Assembly: GCA_017405115.1 (NCBI GenBank) | Contig: JAFRBA010000246.1 | Location: forward strand, 1 to 64,000 | From: Kiritimatiellia bacterium | GTDB taxonomy: Bacteria > Verrucomicrobiota > Kiritimatiellia > RFP12 > UBA1067 | Reading direction: 5' to 3' | DNA: 64,000 nucleotides | Shown here: in pieces, positions 25,463 through 34,298 of the stretch | How the letters are laid out: each line of letters begins with the position of its first letter | Position numbering within the stretch: the first letter of the stretch is position 1 | Notes under the pieces: model-generated | What the model was told of the DNA's origin: nothing | The model's database searches: none | Seen by the model: only the letters and a program-made list of their open reading frames with translations | Program-made: the position numbers and the translations under genes

Positions 25463-26077
25463 ATGAAGAAGATCAAGGTCCTTATCGCCGACGACCACGG
25501 CATCGTCCGCGCCGGCCTCGCGTCGATCCTTGGCTTCGAGGACGACATCGTCGTCGTCGGAGAGGCCAGCAACGGGCTCCAGGCCGTCGCGCAGTGCAAG
25601 GCGCTCAGGCCGGACGTACTAATCATGGACCTCATGATGCCTCAGCTCAACGGCGTCGAGGCGACAGTGCGAATCGCAAGCGAGTTGCCCGAGACGAAGG
25701 TAATGATCCTAACAACATACGGATCGGCGGACGACATTGGCCGCGCACTGGAGGCAGGCGCGGCTGGCGCAATGATCAAGACGGTTTCCAACGACACGCT
25801 CGTCTCCGCAATCCGCCAGATCGCCGCCGGCGGCAGCTACATCGCCCCCGAAATCCGCAGGATGCTGAAGAGCGAGCCGCCGGGACCGTGTCTGACGGAA
25901 CGACAGCGCGAAATCCTCGCCGCCGCCATGCGCGGACTGACGAACGAAGACATCGCCCGCCAGTTCGACATCTCCTCCAGCGGCGTCAAGCAGTGCCTGT
26001 CGAAGATCTACATGAAGCTGAATGTCGCCAATCGCTCCGAGGCCATCGCCTACGCGCTTCAGAAGAAGATTGTATAG
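25463..26077 (+). CDS. NarL/LuxR-family response regulator (system 1)
   Basis: 204 residues. Receiver domain with the acidic pocket IADDHG near residue 9 and the phospho-acceptor Asp in VLIMDLMMPQLNG near 53, plus TTYG and the Lys in MIKTVS. The C-terminal LuxR helix-turn-helix is LTERQREILAAAMRGLTNEDIARQFDISSSGVKQCLSKIYMKL. It is the partner of kinase 1 just upstream. The gene starts at the ATG at 25463 directly after a heptamer repeat, with no ribosome-binding site, so translation may be coupled or unusual. It ends 20 bases from the convergent locus C gene. Targets are unknown. Confidence 0.92.
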   Translation: MKKIKVLIADDHGIVRAGLASILGFEDDIVVVGEASNGLQAVAQCKALRPDVLIMDLMMPQLNGVEATVRIASELPETKVMILTTYGSADDIGRALEAGAAGAMIKTVSNDTLVSAIRQIAAGGSYIAPEIRRMLKSEPPGPCLTERQREILAAAMRGLTNEDIARQFDISSSGVKQCLSKIYMKLNVANRSEAIAYALQKKIV

Positions 26078-26097
26078 ACCGAGCCAGCGGAGGCCCG

Positions 26098-27942
26098 TCA
26101 GTTCCGCCGCACGGCGAAAACGCGGCCCTGCGCAGGGGCGTAGTCGCCCTCGACGACCCATTCGTCGCCGACGCGCCTCGCGGAGAGCGGCGAGCCGACG
26201 GGCATCACCTCTTCTATCCGCACGTTCCTGCCCGCGCGGATGTGCGTCGCGATCCTCTGCGGCGCGCCATACGGACGGTAGTCGTCCGGCATCTTCACCG
26301 TCTTCGTCTTCTTGAAGTCCGTCAGGATGCCGCCTCCCTCGCGCCTTTTGTTGTTGACGACGACCACGTACGCGGCGTCCTTCGCCGCCTTTACAAAGGT
26401 GAAGCTGTCGCCGGCGTCGCCAGAGCTCCACGCGCGTGAAAGCTTCCGTAGCTCGTCGCGCTTCGAGTCCGCCCACGCCCTGAGCGGGACGTACGTAACC
26501 TCCGGCGCGTTCCAGATGTGCTTGTAGAGTATCTCCGGATGGAACTCCGAATTCGGATACCTGTCCTTGAACAGCTTTCCGTGCGCGTCTAGCACGACGA
26601 CGAGCCCCTTCTCCGCAGCCGCCTTTATCGCCGCGTCGCACTCCTCGTATATGACGTTGCACATCGGCATGAAGAGGTACTTGTATCTGGCGAGCGTCTT
26701 TTCGTCGCACACCTCCCTGTCGCCGATGACATCGTAGGGGATTCCCCTTTTCCCAAAGGTGTCGAAGATCATCCGCCGGTAGTGGTGCAGCCCGAAAATC
26801 CACCCGCCGCACACGCCTACGGGATGCGGCACGTAGATCGCAAGCGGCGCACGCACGTTCTGCGCCGACTTGAACGTCTCGGCAAACGGCAGAAGGCGCG
26901 TCTTCAGGAACTTGCCGTACCTGTCCGCAACGCCGATCTCGGCGACGGTCGTGATCGGCGCCGAGGCGTCGGCAATGTACTTTGCCGTCTCTCGCTCGCC
27001 ATATTCCCACGTGTCGAGGTGGAATAACGACAGCGCGCCGGCCTGCACCGCGCCGATTGCGAGATACGATTTTATCTCTATTTCGTCGCCGCTCTGCGAC
27101 ATCATGACCTTGAGGGGCTTGCCGTCCTTGTCCTTCGCCGTAGGATGTTCGCCGTGCTGCGCAGGGTAGTGGTACGCGGTGAGCGTCGGCATGAACGGCC
27201 TGCCCGCGGCGCGCGGGGCGACAGCCATGCTCCTGAGGCTGCCGAGGGTAAGGAACTCGCTGTATTCGTAAAGCCAGTCGGCCGACATGTCGCAGGAGCC
27301 TGCGATGCCGCCGAGAAGAGGCTCGGTCCACACTACGTTGCCTGGCTTCATGCGGTGCACCTCGTCGCGCACGATGCGGAGGAACTTCAAGGTCGGCATT
27401 CCCTCCGCTCGGAACCAGCGAAGCGTCTCGAGGAGCGCATTGCCGTGGCCGATGACGCCGCGAAGGCCCGCGAACGCCGCGCGGTTCGTTGGCTCGAAGA
27501 GCCCATCGTGGAGCTTCGCGCCGAAGTCAGGTTCCATGCCGATCGCCGCGCGCGCCTCAGCGACAATCGCAGGGTCGCGCTCCGGCGCGGTCAGCGGATT
27601 GTCGGGATAGACCTCGGAATTGGCGAGTGTCATCGTCCAGCGAGGGTTAGCGACGAAGCGCGAGAGGTCGTCGACGGTCTCGCGGCGGATGCGCTCCCAG
27701 TCGTACGGGCCGCGCTTCTCGCGCGTCCAGCGCCTGTAGTTCTCGTAGCGTATGCAGACGTTGCGCCCGCCGCCGGTGATCGAAGCTATGGCGGCCTCGT
27801 TCTTTTCCGTTATCCTGCCCGTTATCGGCAGCATGCAGTTTACGGTGTCAACGCCGATGCGGTCGAGGAAGTTGGTGGATATGCCCTTCGACCCGCCCCA
27901 GGAGAAGACGGTGAAGGCTGCAAGAACGGCCAGTATGTTCAT
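26098..27942 (-). CDS. Secreted TIM-barrel protein with amidotransferase-like domain, GH42-like architecture
   Basis: 614 residues from the ATG at 27942, preceded by GGAG nine bases away; an ATG five codons upstream falls inside the hairpin region. Signal-like N-terminus MNILAVLAAFTVFSWG. Residues about 20-350 resemble a TIM barrel (WTEPLLGGIAGSCD, ALSLFHLDTWEYGE). Residues about 370-500 resemble the Rossmann-like class I amidotransferase fold that follows the barrel in GH42-type enzymes (RYKYLFMPMCNVIYEECDAAIKAAAEKGLVVVLDAHG). The rest is a small sandwich. I cannot assign a family. It lies 63 bases after the surface-protein gene and is probably cotranscribed. Catalytic residues are not identified. 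Confidence 0.55.
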   Translation of the reverse strand: MNILAVLAAFTVFSWGGSKGISTNFLDRIGVDTVNCMLPITGRITEKNEAAIASITGGGRNVCIRYENYRRWTREKRGPYDWERIRRETVDDLSRFVANPRWTMTLANSEVYPDNPLTAPERDPAIVAEARAAIGMEPDFGAKLHDGLFEPTNRAAFAGLRGVIGHGNALLETLRWFRAEGMPTLKFLRIVRDEVHRMKPGNVVWTEPLLGGIAGSCDMSADWLYEYSEFLTLGSLRSMAVAPRAAGRPFMPTLTAYHYPAQHGEHPTAKDKDGKPLKVMMSQSGDEIEIKSYLAIGAVQAGALSLFHLDTWEYGERETAKYIADASAPITTVAEIGVADRYGKFLKTRLLPFAETFKSAQNVRAPLAIYVPHPVGVCGGWIFGLHHYRRMIFDTFGKRGIPYDVIGDREVCDEKTLARYKYLFMPMCNVIYEECDAAIKAAAEKGLVVVLDAHGKLFKDRYPNSEFHPEILYKHIWNAPEVTYVPLRAWADSKRDELRKLSRAWSSGDAGDSFTFVKAAKDAAYVVVVNNKRREGGGILTDFKKTKTVKMPDDYRPYGAPQRIATHIRAGRNVRIEEVMPVGSPLSARRVGDEWVVEGDYAPAQGRVFAVRRN

Positions 27943-27953
27943 AATCAGAGTCT

Positions 27954-27996
27954 CCAAACATTGGAATTTAGGTCAGACCGAAATTCCAATGTTTGG
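27954..27996 (-). promoter_or_regulatory. 16-base-pair hairpin overlapping a ribosome-binding site
   Basis: Perfect inverted repeat, arms 27954-27969 and 27981-27996, with an 11-base loop. On the minus strand it forms nine bases after the surface-protein stop. Its 3' arm ends in TTTGG, and the next two bases complete the GGAG of the following gene, so folding would partly hide that ribosome-binding site. No T-run follows, so a simple terminator is unlikely. Confidence 0.8.
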
Positions 27997-28005
27997 AAGT
28001 GCCTT

Positions 28006-30352
28006 TTACCGGAACAGGAGCATGGCCCCGCGCTGCGGCCAGATTATCTCGCCGCCTTCGCCCTCGTTTACCGTCCCGAGGACGGACAGCGATTTGCGCT
28101 TCGCAGGATTCGCAACGGTCAGCTTGTGGCCGTCGAGACAAACCGTAGAAGCCGCAGGAAGCCGAAAATCGCCAACCGTGATGTCGTCTGTGACGAAAAG
28201 GAAGTTTCCCGAACCGACCGAGACCGTCGCATGGGCAAGTTCTTTTTCCGACATGTCTGATGTCGGGATTTCCGGCGCGGCAGTCGCGGAACCGAATCCG
28301 GTGGAGACGGTTCCACCGCCGATGCCGTCCTGCGCCTTCTGCCAGTAGAACGTTCCACCGCCGGATCGGTAACCGCCCGAGGAAGTGCCGCCAGTCAAGG
28401 TGGTTTCCACATGCCACTCGGAGCGGGTTTTGTTACCAACGGTCTGCCAAACGCTGATGCGTCCGCCTGAGCCGCCCGCTCCTTCGCAGGGGGGCGACGC
28501 TTGCGGCAGCGCCGTACGAGCCGCCCTTCGCGTCGATGGAGCCGTTGCCATCAAGTTCGCCGGCCGTAATCCAAACGCTTCCACCCGAGCCGTTGCCGCC
28601 GCCATTGTTATTGCTGGAATACGCCCGGATGGTGCCATTCAAGGTGAACGTCCCGCCGACCTCCAGCTTGACCACGCCGCCGCCACTCATTACGCCGCCG
28701 CCCGAACCGTGGTTGGTGGGGCACGTTATGCTTCCGTATGCGTGTTGGGTCGAGCCGGGAACCGTGCCGGCGTGCGCGCCTCCCATGCCGACTTCCGTCG
28801 CGCCGCCAGGTCCGGCCTTCGCACCCCATCCCTTGTTTGACACGTCTATCAGGCCCGCCACCGTCATGTCGCCCGACACGACGAGATCCAGGATGTTCGT
28901 GCTGTCGGACGACACCGCCGTGTGCGAGACGGTTCCCGTCGTGGCGAGCGAGCCGTCAAGCAGGAAGCGTCTGTCGATTGTCATTGAAGTGCCGCTTGCC
29001 ACCCCCATTACGCCGTTGTTCGCCACGGCGAGGGACGCGCCTTCGCCAAACACCCTGAAGCCGAACCCGTCCACCATGAATCCATCCGGCACGCAAAGCC
29101 TTCCGCCGAACATTGTGAATCTTGGAGACGTGGTGCCGGATGCCGTCGCCAGGATCTTCCCGACGTCGAGTTCCACGTCTGCGTCAACCGCGAGGTTCGC
29201 GCCGTTGGAGATGACGATTGCCGTCAACGCCGGCAGTTCGTTCGTGTTGGCGACGGAAATCGGCGTGCAGGTGTAGCGGTAGTTCGCCTGCGTCGTTGTG
29301 ACGGATGCATTCCCGCGCACGATGAGGCGCGCGCCGAAGGTCGCGTCGCTCTTTGCCCAGAGGAAAACGGTGCCCGCAGTTGAAAGCGCATGTCCATTGC
29401 CGGCGTTCGCCGTCACGTTGTCGACGGGGAAGTTTGAGAAGTCGCCTTCGTCGACCCATATCGCCACGCGCCCGCCTCCACCGGGATCGAGATTGGACAC
29501 CGTTCCAGAGCTTGCCGACACGATTCCTGAGCCTGAGATAGAACGCGCATGGATGAAGATGCCGCCTCCCGAACCAGAGTAGTTCGCCGTCGTTCCGCTT
29601 TTTGCCAGCACGCCCCCGTCAAGCGTCAACGCGCCTGCCACTTCAAGCTGCACGTTGCCGCCGCCGATGGAACTGCGCGCGGTGCCGATTGTCTGCGGAC
29701 GCGCTACCGATCCGTAGCACTGGGCTCTGCCAAAGCCTCCGACGGATTGGTACGACCCCATGCCGCCATGGCTCGCCATGTTGCTGGCATATCCTGGGCC
29801 GTAGTAGGAGTTCGCGCCCGTGAACCCCTTGGCGGTGACATCAATCGCCGCGCCAGAGCCAATCGTGCAGTTTCCGCCAACCGACACCTGCAACCGATAG
29901 ACGCCAGTGCCTTGCTTGTACAAGTTGTCGCCCGCTGACGTTGAAGTCATCGCCGGCGTCGCCGCATGCGTCCACGTACCGGACGAGAGCGTGAGGTTTC
30001 CGGAGATCGTGAACGACTTGGAGCCGTCAGCCTGCGTCACGCCGTAGGCGGTGTAGGTGTTGCTGCTATACGACGCGGTTTTGCCGGTCTTGAACGTGAC
30101 GGTGCCAGTGTAGTCGGACTGCGTCCACGAGGCGACGCCGTTGTCGAGGTCCCACGTCATCGGGTTGTTGTTCGAGCCGGCGTCCAGAACGACGTCGTCG
30201 TCCGCCGTCGGCGCGCCCGCCGGGTCCCAGTTCGCGGCGACGCTTGCGAGGGTCGGGCTTGTGGCGTCCGTTCCCAGCCAACGCTTCTCCGCCGCGTTCG
30301 CGGCGAGCGAAATCGCCAACGCCAAGGCTGCAACGATGTTCTTAATGCTCAT
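28006..30352 (-). CDS. Frameshifted secreted surface protein with C-terminal GAMLLFR tail
   Basis: Starts at the ATG at 30352 with signal peptide MSIKNIVAALALAISLAANA and runs in frame for about 620 residues of Gly/Ser/Thr-rich repeats such as GGGNVQLEVAGALTLDGGVLAKSG and GGGVVKLEVGGTFTLNGTIRAYSS, the pattern of autotransporter-associated or beta-helix proteins. In a run of six C (six G at 28489-28494 on the plus strand) the frame is lost and a stop follows at 28433. Removing one C restores CEGAGGSGGRISVW and continues to the TGA at 28006, ending PQRGAMLLFR. The restored product would be 781 residues with the same seven-residue tail type as the other two surface proteins. It could be a recent mutation, sequencing error, phase-variable tract or programmed shift. 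Confidence 0.7.
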
Positions 30353-30391
30353 GTCGTCTCTCCGTTTCTGGACAATTCATGATGAGCCTAA

Positions 30392-30400
30392 ATTATACCA
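30392..30400 (-). promoter_or_regulatory. Extended -10 promoter of the frameshifted surface protein operon
   Basis: Minus-strand TGGTATAAT, 39 bases before the gene start; no clear -35. The 42-base element at 30438-30479 starts 40 bases upstream of the hexamer. Confidence 0.7.
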
Positions 30401-30437
30401 TATCCCCAGGAGGACAGTCGCCATGGCGCAAGGAAAT

Positions 30438-30479
30438 GGTATACAGCAGGTATACAGTAAAGGCCGTCAGGCAACCTTC
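30438..30479 (-). promoter_or_regulatory. 42-base upstream element, copy 1 (candidate operator)
   Basis: Matches 33024-33065 at 38 of 42 positions. On the minus strand it carries two TGTATACC boxes spaced 11 bases apart, one helical turn. It lies 40 bases upstream of the -10 hexamer of the surface-protein operon, in the gap after the DUF4838 gene. Binding by the locus C regulator is an inference. Confidence 0.6.
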
Positions 30480-30485
30480 CCCCGC

Positions 30486-32900
30486 TCATTTCTCGAGGGT
30501 TATCCGAGCAAGACGGTCCGTTGTTTTCACGGTGGAATGCGACACCACCGGCTGGACATAGTTTTCGCCTTTTCGCAGAAGTCCGGGGGAAACCACACGG
30601 ACGAAGTTCGCGTAGAGAACGTCTCCAGGCGTCAGCGCACGCTCGATCAGGTTGTCGAGCGGAAACGCAAATCGCTGCGTCCAACGGCCCGGCGCGGACC
30701 TGTCGCTGACGCATCGTGCGCCGAAGGCCTCGGGGCCGGACTCTGTCGCGAGCACTCCCATGCGCCAGTTGACCTCGCCGTGAGAACGGCCCTGCATGCG
30801 CCCATCCGGCCCTGAGAAGTACTGTCTGAACGGAAGAGCCTCCTGTCCGGCGAAATAGCACTCCCAGACATCGTAGCAGATGATTCCCGGCGAAATTACC
30901 AGTTTTTCAGTGTCGCAGTCCTGGGCAAGCTCCAGATAGAGCCACTTTCCGTCGTGGGCCAGACGGATGCTTCCTGTAAAATGCGTCTTGTCGGCGGAGT
31001 TTGCGTTGTAGAACGCGAGAGGCGAGGACGGCAGCGCGTTCCAGTCGACATTCGCGACGTCACCGGACGCATCCGCGATGCGGCGTGCAGTCCACGCAGG
31101 CTTTGCGGCGCTCGCCCGCTTCTGGTACGCGTCGTATCCCTCCTTCATGAAATCCCAGACGGCGTATCGCCAGACGGCAAGACGCCGCTTTTCGCCAGGA
31201 GTCTCGGCAGCGGCCTCGGCCTTGCCCATCTCGGAGGCAAGACGATCCATCAGATCCTTCGTGCCAAGCCTGCCCCATGCCAGATAGGCGGACTGGTGCA
31301 TGACGCCGCCTTCGGGATAGAGCGAACGGTCGGCGTATCGGGTTTCGACAAGGCGGTAGAATTCCTTGAGATGCCTGCCAGGCCGACCGTAGGTCGAGAA
31401 ATAGCGGTTCAGGAGAATCTCCGGCGAGAGGTCGGGATCGACCATCCACGACAGCTGCATGAACGTGTCCGCCGCGCCGTTGAGCCCGCACTGGAACATG
31501 CCCGCCCGGACATTCTGCTCCTTGAACAGCTGGTATTGCGCGAACGCGTCGTTTGCGACAAACGCCGGGAAGCAGTTGAAGCCGGCGCGCTCCGCGTTCG
31601 CCGCCGGGAAGCAGTTGTAGAGCCAGAGGGCAAGCGAATGTTCGGGATAGGCCGCGCGCCACTCCCGGATGCGCTCGAGCTGATCGGAGCAGATCTTGGC
31701 GTACGGCAGGCGGTTCGCATACAGGCAGAAATAGACAAGCACGTTCTTAGGCAGGTCGACTCCGACGGGCGGAGCTTCATGCGACTGATAGGCAAGAGTG
31801 GAGATCGTCTTGCCCGGATGGCTCTTGGCAATTTCCTCCGCCACCCGTTTCACGAAGCCGAAGCAGTATGCCGACGTGCGTCCTCCGAGTCGTGCAGGCT
31901 CGTACTGCGACCGACATTCGTCGCAAAGACAGTACGAATCGTTGTCCATGCCTTCGAGGCAATAGTTGTCGCGCCCCCATTGGAACTTGCCTGTCTTGGG
32001 GTCCTGGTCGAAATAGGCGCGGATGTCCTTTACGACCTGCTCGAAGAACTCGCGGCTTGAATAGCACATCTGCGGCGGCAGCTCGCCGTCCGGATAGCCC
32101 TTGGCGAAGAGCTCCGGACGCCGCGCCACGAACCGTGGGGAATTTGTCTGCCAGAACTCCTTGTAGTAATGGTAGAAGGAGTGGTTGGCGTAGTAGTTCT
32201 CCCCGCCGACACGATGGCGGACCAAGAAGATGCGGTTCTGGCTCTCGCGGTTTTTGGGCAGCGCAAAGGCAAGTCGGCGATAGTCCTCGATGCGACTGCG
32301 AGTGGTGACCCAGAATGAGTTGTCCAGACTCGAGGGCCCATCGGAAAGGCCGCGAAACCTGATGAAAGGCTCCCTTCGGCGCCGTGTCGGCGAGAACGAC
32401 AGGCTTTCGCGGCGCGGGATGAACGTTCCGCCGTCCTCGGCATCGGCCCATACGACGCCGCACTCGTTCTCCAGAAAATCGTAGACGGCGTACATCGTGC
32501 CCTGTTCGTCGTAGGGCCGCGGCCAGTTTTTGCCGCGCACTCCATCCTCGCCATCGTAGTCCAAAGTAAAACCGCCTTTGTCGACGGCGTCGCGCCCGGC
32601 AAGGACTATGCGCTCGTCCGCGACGTCGACTAGCCACTCCTGCGGCTTGAAGTCCGCGCGTGAAAGCCCGGTGTGGGGACCGAGCCCGACGAGAATGTCG
32701 CCGCGTTTTCCCTTGGGTGCGACGACGATCTCGATCGATCCGCCCGTTATTGCATTGAGATGGTGCTTCAGCTCCACCGCGGCAAAGCGCGCGGCCTTGT
32801 CCGCATCTGGCGCGATGACGATGTCCGCCCGTGAAGGCAACGCGGCGGCAAACGCGAACGCCAGCAGCGCAGACCCCATTTTGTAGATAGCCATTGACAT
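30486..32900 (-). CDS. Secreted DUF4838 glycosidase-like protein
   Basis: 804 residues from the ATG at 32900, chosen because GGGGAGG lies eight bases upstream and the N-terminus MSMAIYKMGSALLAFAFAAALPSRA is a signal peptide; the frame is open upstream through the promoter. Residues 25-150 are the N-terminal alpha/beta domain (FAAVELKHHLNAITGGSIEIVV). The barrel (about 160-590) contains the cysteine motif YCLCDEC near 340. The C-terminal 190 residues (FYNANSADKTHFTGSIRLAHDGKWLYLELAQD) look like a CBM9-type sandwich. It shares the DUF4838 plus CBM9-like order with the large fusion in locus A. Role and substrate are unknown; extracellular glycan processing is likely. Confidence 0.78.
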   Translation of the reverse strand: MSMAIYKMGSALLAFAFAAALPSRADIVIAPDADKAARFAAVELKHHLNAITGGSIEIVVAPKGKRGDILVGLGPHTGLSRADFKPQEWLVDVADERIVLAGRDAVDKGGFTLDYDGEDGVRGKNWPRPYDEQGTMYAVYDFLENECGVVWADAEDGGTFIPRRESLSFSPTRRRREPFIRFRGLSDGPSSLDNSFWVTTRSRIEDYRRLAFALPKNRESQNRIFLVRHRVGGENYYANHSFYHYYKEFWQTNSPRFVARRPELFAKGYPDGELPPQMCYSSREFFEQVVKDIRAYFDQDPKTGKFQWGRDNYCLEGMDNDSYCLCDECRSQYEPARLGGRTSAYCFGFVKRVAEEIAKSHPGKTISTLAYQSHEAPPVGVDLPKNVLVYFCLYANRLPYAKICSDQLERIREWRAAYPEHSLALWLYNCFPAANAERAGFNCFPAFVANDAFAQYQLFKEQNVRAGMFQCGLNGAADTFMQLSWMVDPDLSPEILLNRYFSTYGRPGRHLKEFYRLVETRYADRSLYPEGGVMHQSAYLAWGRLGTKDLMDRLASEMGKAEAAAETPGEKRRLAVWRYAVWDFMKEGYDAYQKRASAAKPAWTARRIADASGDVANVDWNALPSSPLAFYNANSADKTHFTGSIRLAHDGKWLYLELAQDCDTEKLVISPGIICYDVWECYFAGQEALPFRQYFSGPDGRMQGRSHGEVNWRMGVLATESGPEAFGARCVSDRSAPGRWTQRFAFPLDNLIERALTPGDVLYANFVRVVSPGLLRKGENYVQPVVSHSTVKTTDRLARITLEK

Positions 32901-32976
32901 TGACTTTTCCTCCCCCTTGACCGCACCCGTTACATGCCCGCGCGACATGCGGCGGTTTCCGAAGCAGTCGCCGCTG

Positions 32977-32985
32977 ATTATACCA
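32977..32985 (-). promoter_or_regulatory. Extended -10 promoter of the locus C DUF4838 gene
   Basis: Minus-strand TGGTATAAT, 77 bases before the gene start, with no clear -35. The second 42-base element starts 41 bases upstream of the hexamer. Confidence 0.7.
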
Positions 32986-33023
32986 CAAACCCGGGCAGAC
33001 ATACGCCATATTATCCCGAAGTT

Positions 33024-33065
33024 GGTGTACAGCGGGTATACAGCAAAGGCCGTCAGGCAATCTTC
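33024..33065 (-). promoter_or_regulatory. 42-base upstream element, copy 2 (candidate operator)
   Basis: Near-identical to 30438-30479 and placed at the same distance from its promoter. The two boxes on the minus strand are TGTATACC and TGTACACC, 11 bases apart. It lies between the DUF4838 promoter and the end of the regulator gene. Confidence 0.6.
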
Positions 33066-33115
33066 ATGAAACCGTGTTGCATCATACCATTTGGTTTTAT
33101 GCAAGATGGCGGCCG

Positions 33116-34204
33116 TCAGATCGTCTCGCCGTGTATGAACACCGGTGGCGGCATGGCCTGCGGCGCATCCCTGCCGCCATTGAGCCAGGAAACGACGAAA
33201 TCAGCAACAGCGTCGCCACGCGCAATCGGATCCTGCTCTATGCGGGCGAGATCCTTGACGTATACAGGGCCATTGCCCCTGTTCGCGAACGTAAGCACCT
33301 TCACGTCCTCGGGGATGCGGACTCCCGACGTGGCAAGCGCCATAAGCGCACCCTTTGCCACGTAGTCGTCGAGAAAGAAGAAAAGGTCCGGCAGCGCCGG
33401 ACGTTGCGACTTCAGCCGCTGGAGGAACGCGCGCATGACGCCGCGCGGGATGTCCTCGTACCATAGCGTCTCGTTCGCGCACGGAACCGTCCACTCGCGG
33501 ACTGCGATCCCCGCACGGCGGAATGCGGCGGCGTATGGGCGCTTCACTACGTGGAAATCCACCAGCTCTGCCGTGCGCACGCCGCGCCTCGCGCAGAACT
33601 CGGCGACTTCACCCGCCACGTCGTCGGCGACGCGCAGACGCCCGACGCAGTTGCGGCATCGACTTGCGGCGCAACCATCGCCGGCGGCAAGCACAAATGG
33701 AACGCCCGATTCGTCCAGGGCGTCGATCACTCGCTTCTTGAAGTGGAACGACACGGCCAAGTCGAATCTGTCCGAGAGTGCGATGTCGAGCGAGACTGGC
33801 ACGTCCTCCGGATCGGGGACAATCACCCGCGAAACCTGTATCCCGGCCTTCTCGCACCGTTCCTGGAGGCGATGAGCCACATAGTCCGAGAAGAACCCCT
33901 CGTTCGGCAGGACGAGCAGCACGCGTGCCTGGCACTTCGGCATCTCGGGCGTGACGGCCAAGTAGCCAGCCCGCGGCACGGCTCTCAGCCATCCGTCGCG
34001 GACGAGCCTTCCGTACGCAGCCTTCGTCACTTTCACGCTCACGCCCAGCTCGTCCGCGAGGGCACGGAGCGACGGCACGGCAGACCCAATCTTGATGCGA
34101 CCTGCGAAGATGCGCTCGCGCATGCCCTTGTAGACCTGGTCTACGAGCGAACGCGCCGACGAGCGGTCTATGGCAAAGCCGCACTCTGTCGTTTTCCTGG
34201 ACAC
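33116..34204 (-). CDS. GntR-type DNA-binding / LacI-type sensor transcriptional regulator
   Basis: 362 residues. A GntR winged helix is at 15-80 (VDQVYKGMRERIFAGRIKIGSAVPSLRALADELGVSVKVTKAAYGRLVRDG), followed by a LacI/GalR-type periplasmic-binding fold with the late block FFLDDYVAKGALMALATSGVRIPEDVKVLTFANRGNGPVY, close to the equivalent block of the locus A regulator (VTDDYLASGALMAIAHAGLKAPEDVRLVTFANKRLGPVY). Translation starts at the GTG at 34204, only six bases after a TATAAT, so the mRNA is probably leaderless. It lies upstream of, and on the same strand as, the DUF4838 gene and surface-protein operon, both of which carry the 42-base element. Confidence 0.88.
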   Translation of the reverse strand: MSRKTTECGFAIDRSSARSLVDQVYKGMRERIFAGRIKIGSAVPSLRALADELGVSVKVTKAAYGRLVRDGWLRAVPRAGYLAVTPEMPKCQARVLLVLPNEGFFSDYVAHRLQERCEKAGIQVSRVIVPDPEDVPVSLDIALSDRFDLAVSFHFKKRVIDALDESGVPFVLAAGDGCAASRCRNCVGRLRVADDVAGEVAEFCARRGVRTAELVDFHVVKRPYAAAFRRAGIAVREWTVPCANETLWYEDIPRGVMRAFLQRLKSQRPALPDLFFFLDDYVAKGALMALATSGVRIPEDVKVLTFANRGNGPVYVKDLARIEQDPIARGDAVADFVVSWLNGGRDAPQAMPPPVFIHGETI

Positions 34205-34210
34205 GCCGTG

Positions 34211-34219
34211 ATTATACCA
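34211..34219 (-). promoter_or_regulatory. Extended -10 promoter of the locus C regulator
   Basis: Minus-strand TGGTATAAT. Only six bases (CACGGC) separate it from the GTG start codon, which therefore coincides with the expected transcription start. Confidence 0.7.
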
Positions 34220-34298
34220 TTTTCAGCGGCGTTTGGCTGCGGAGAATCCTCGGGCGCATCCGCGAATCGTGCAACAACCACGAAACGTTACGCAAAAC

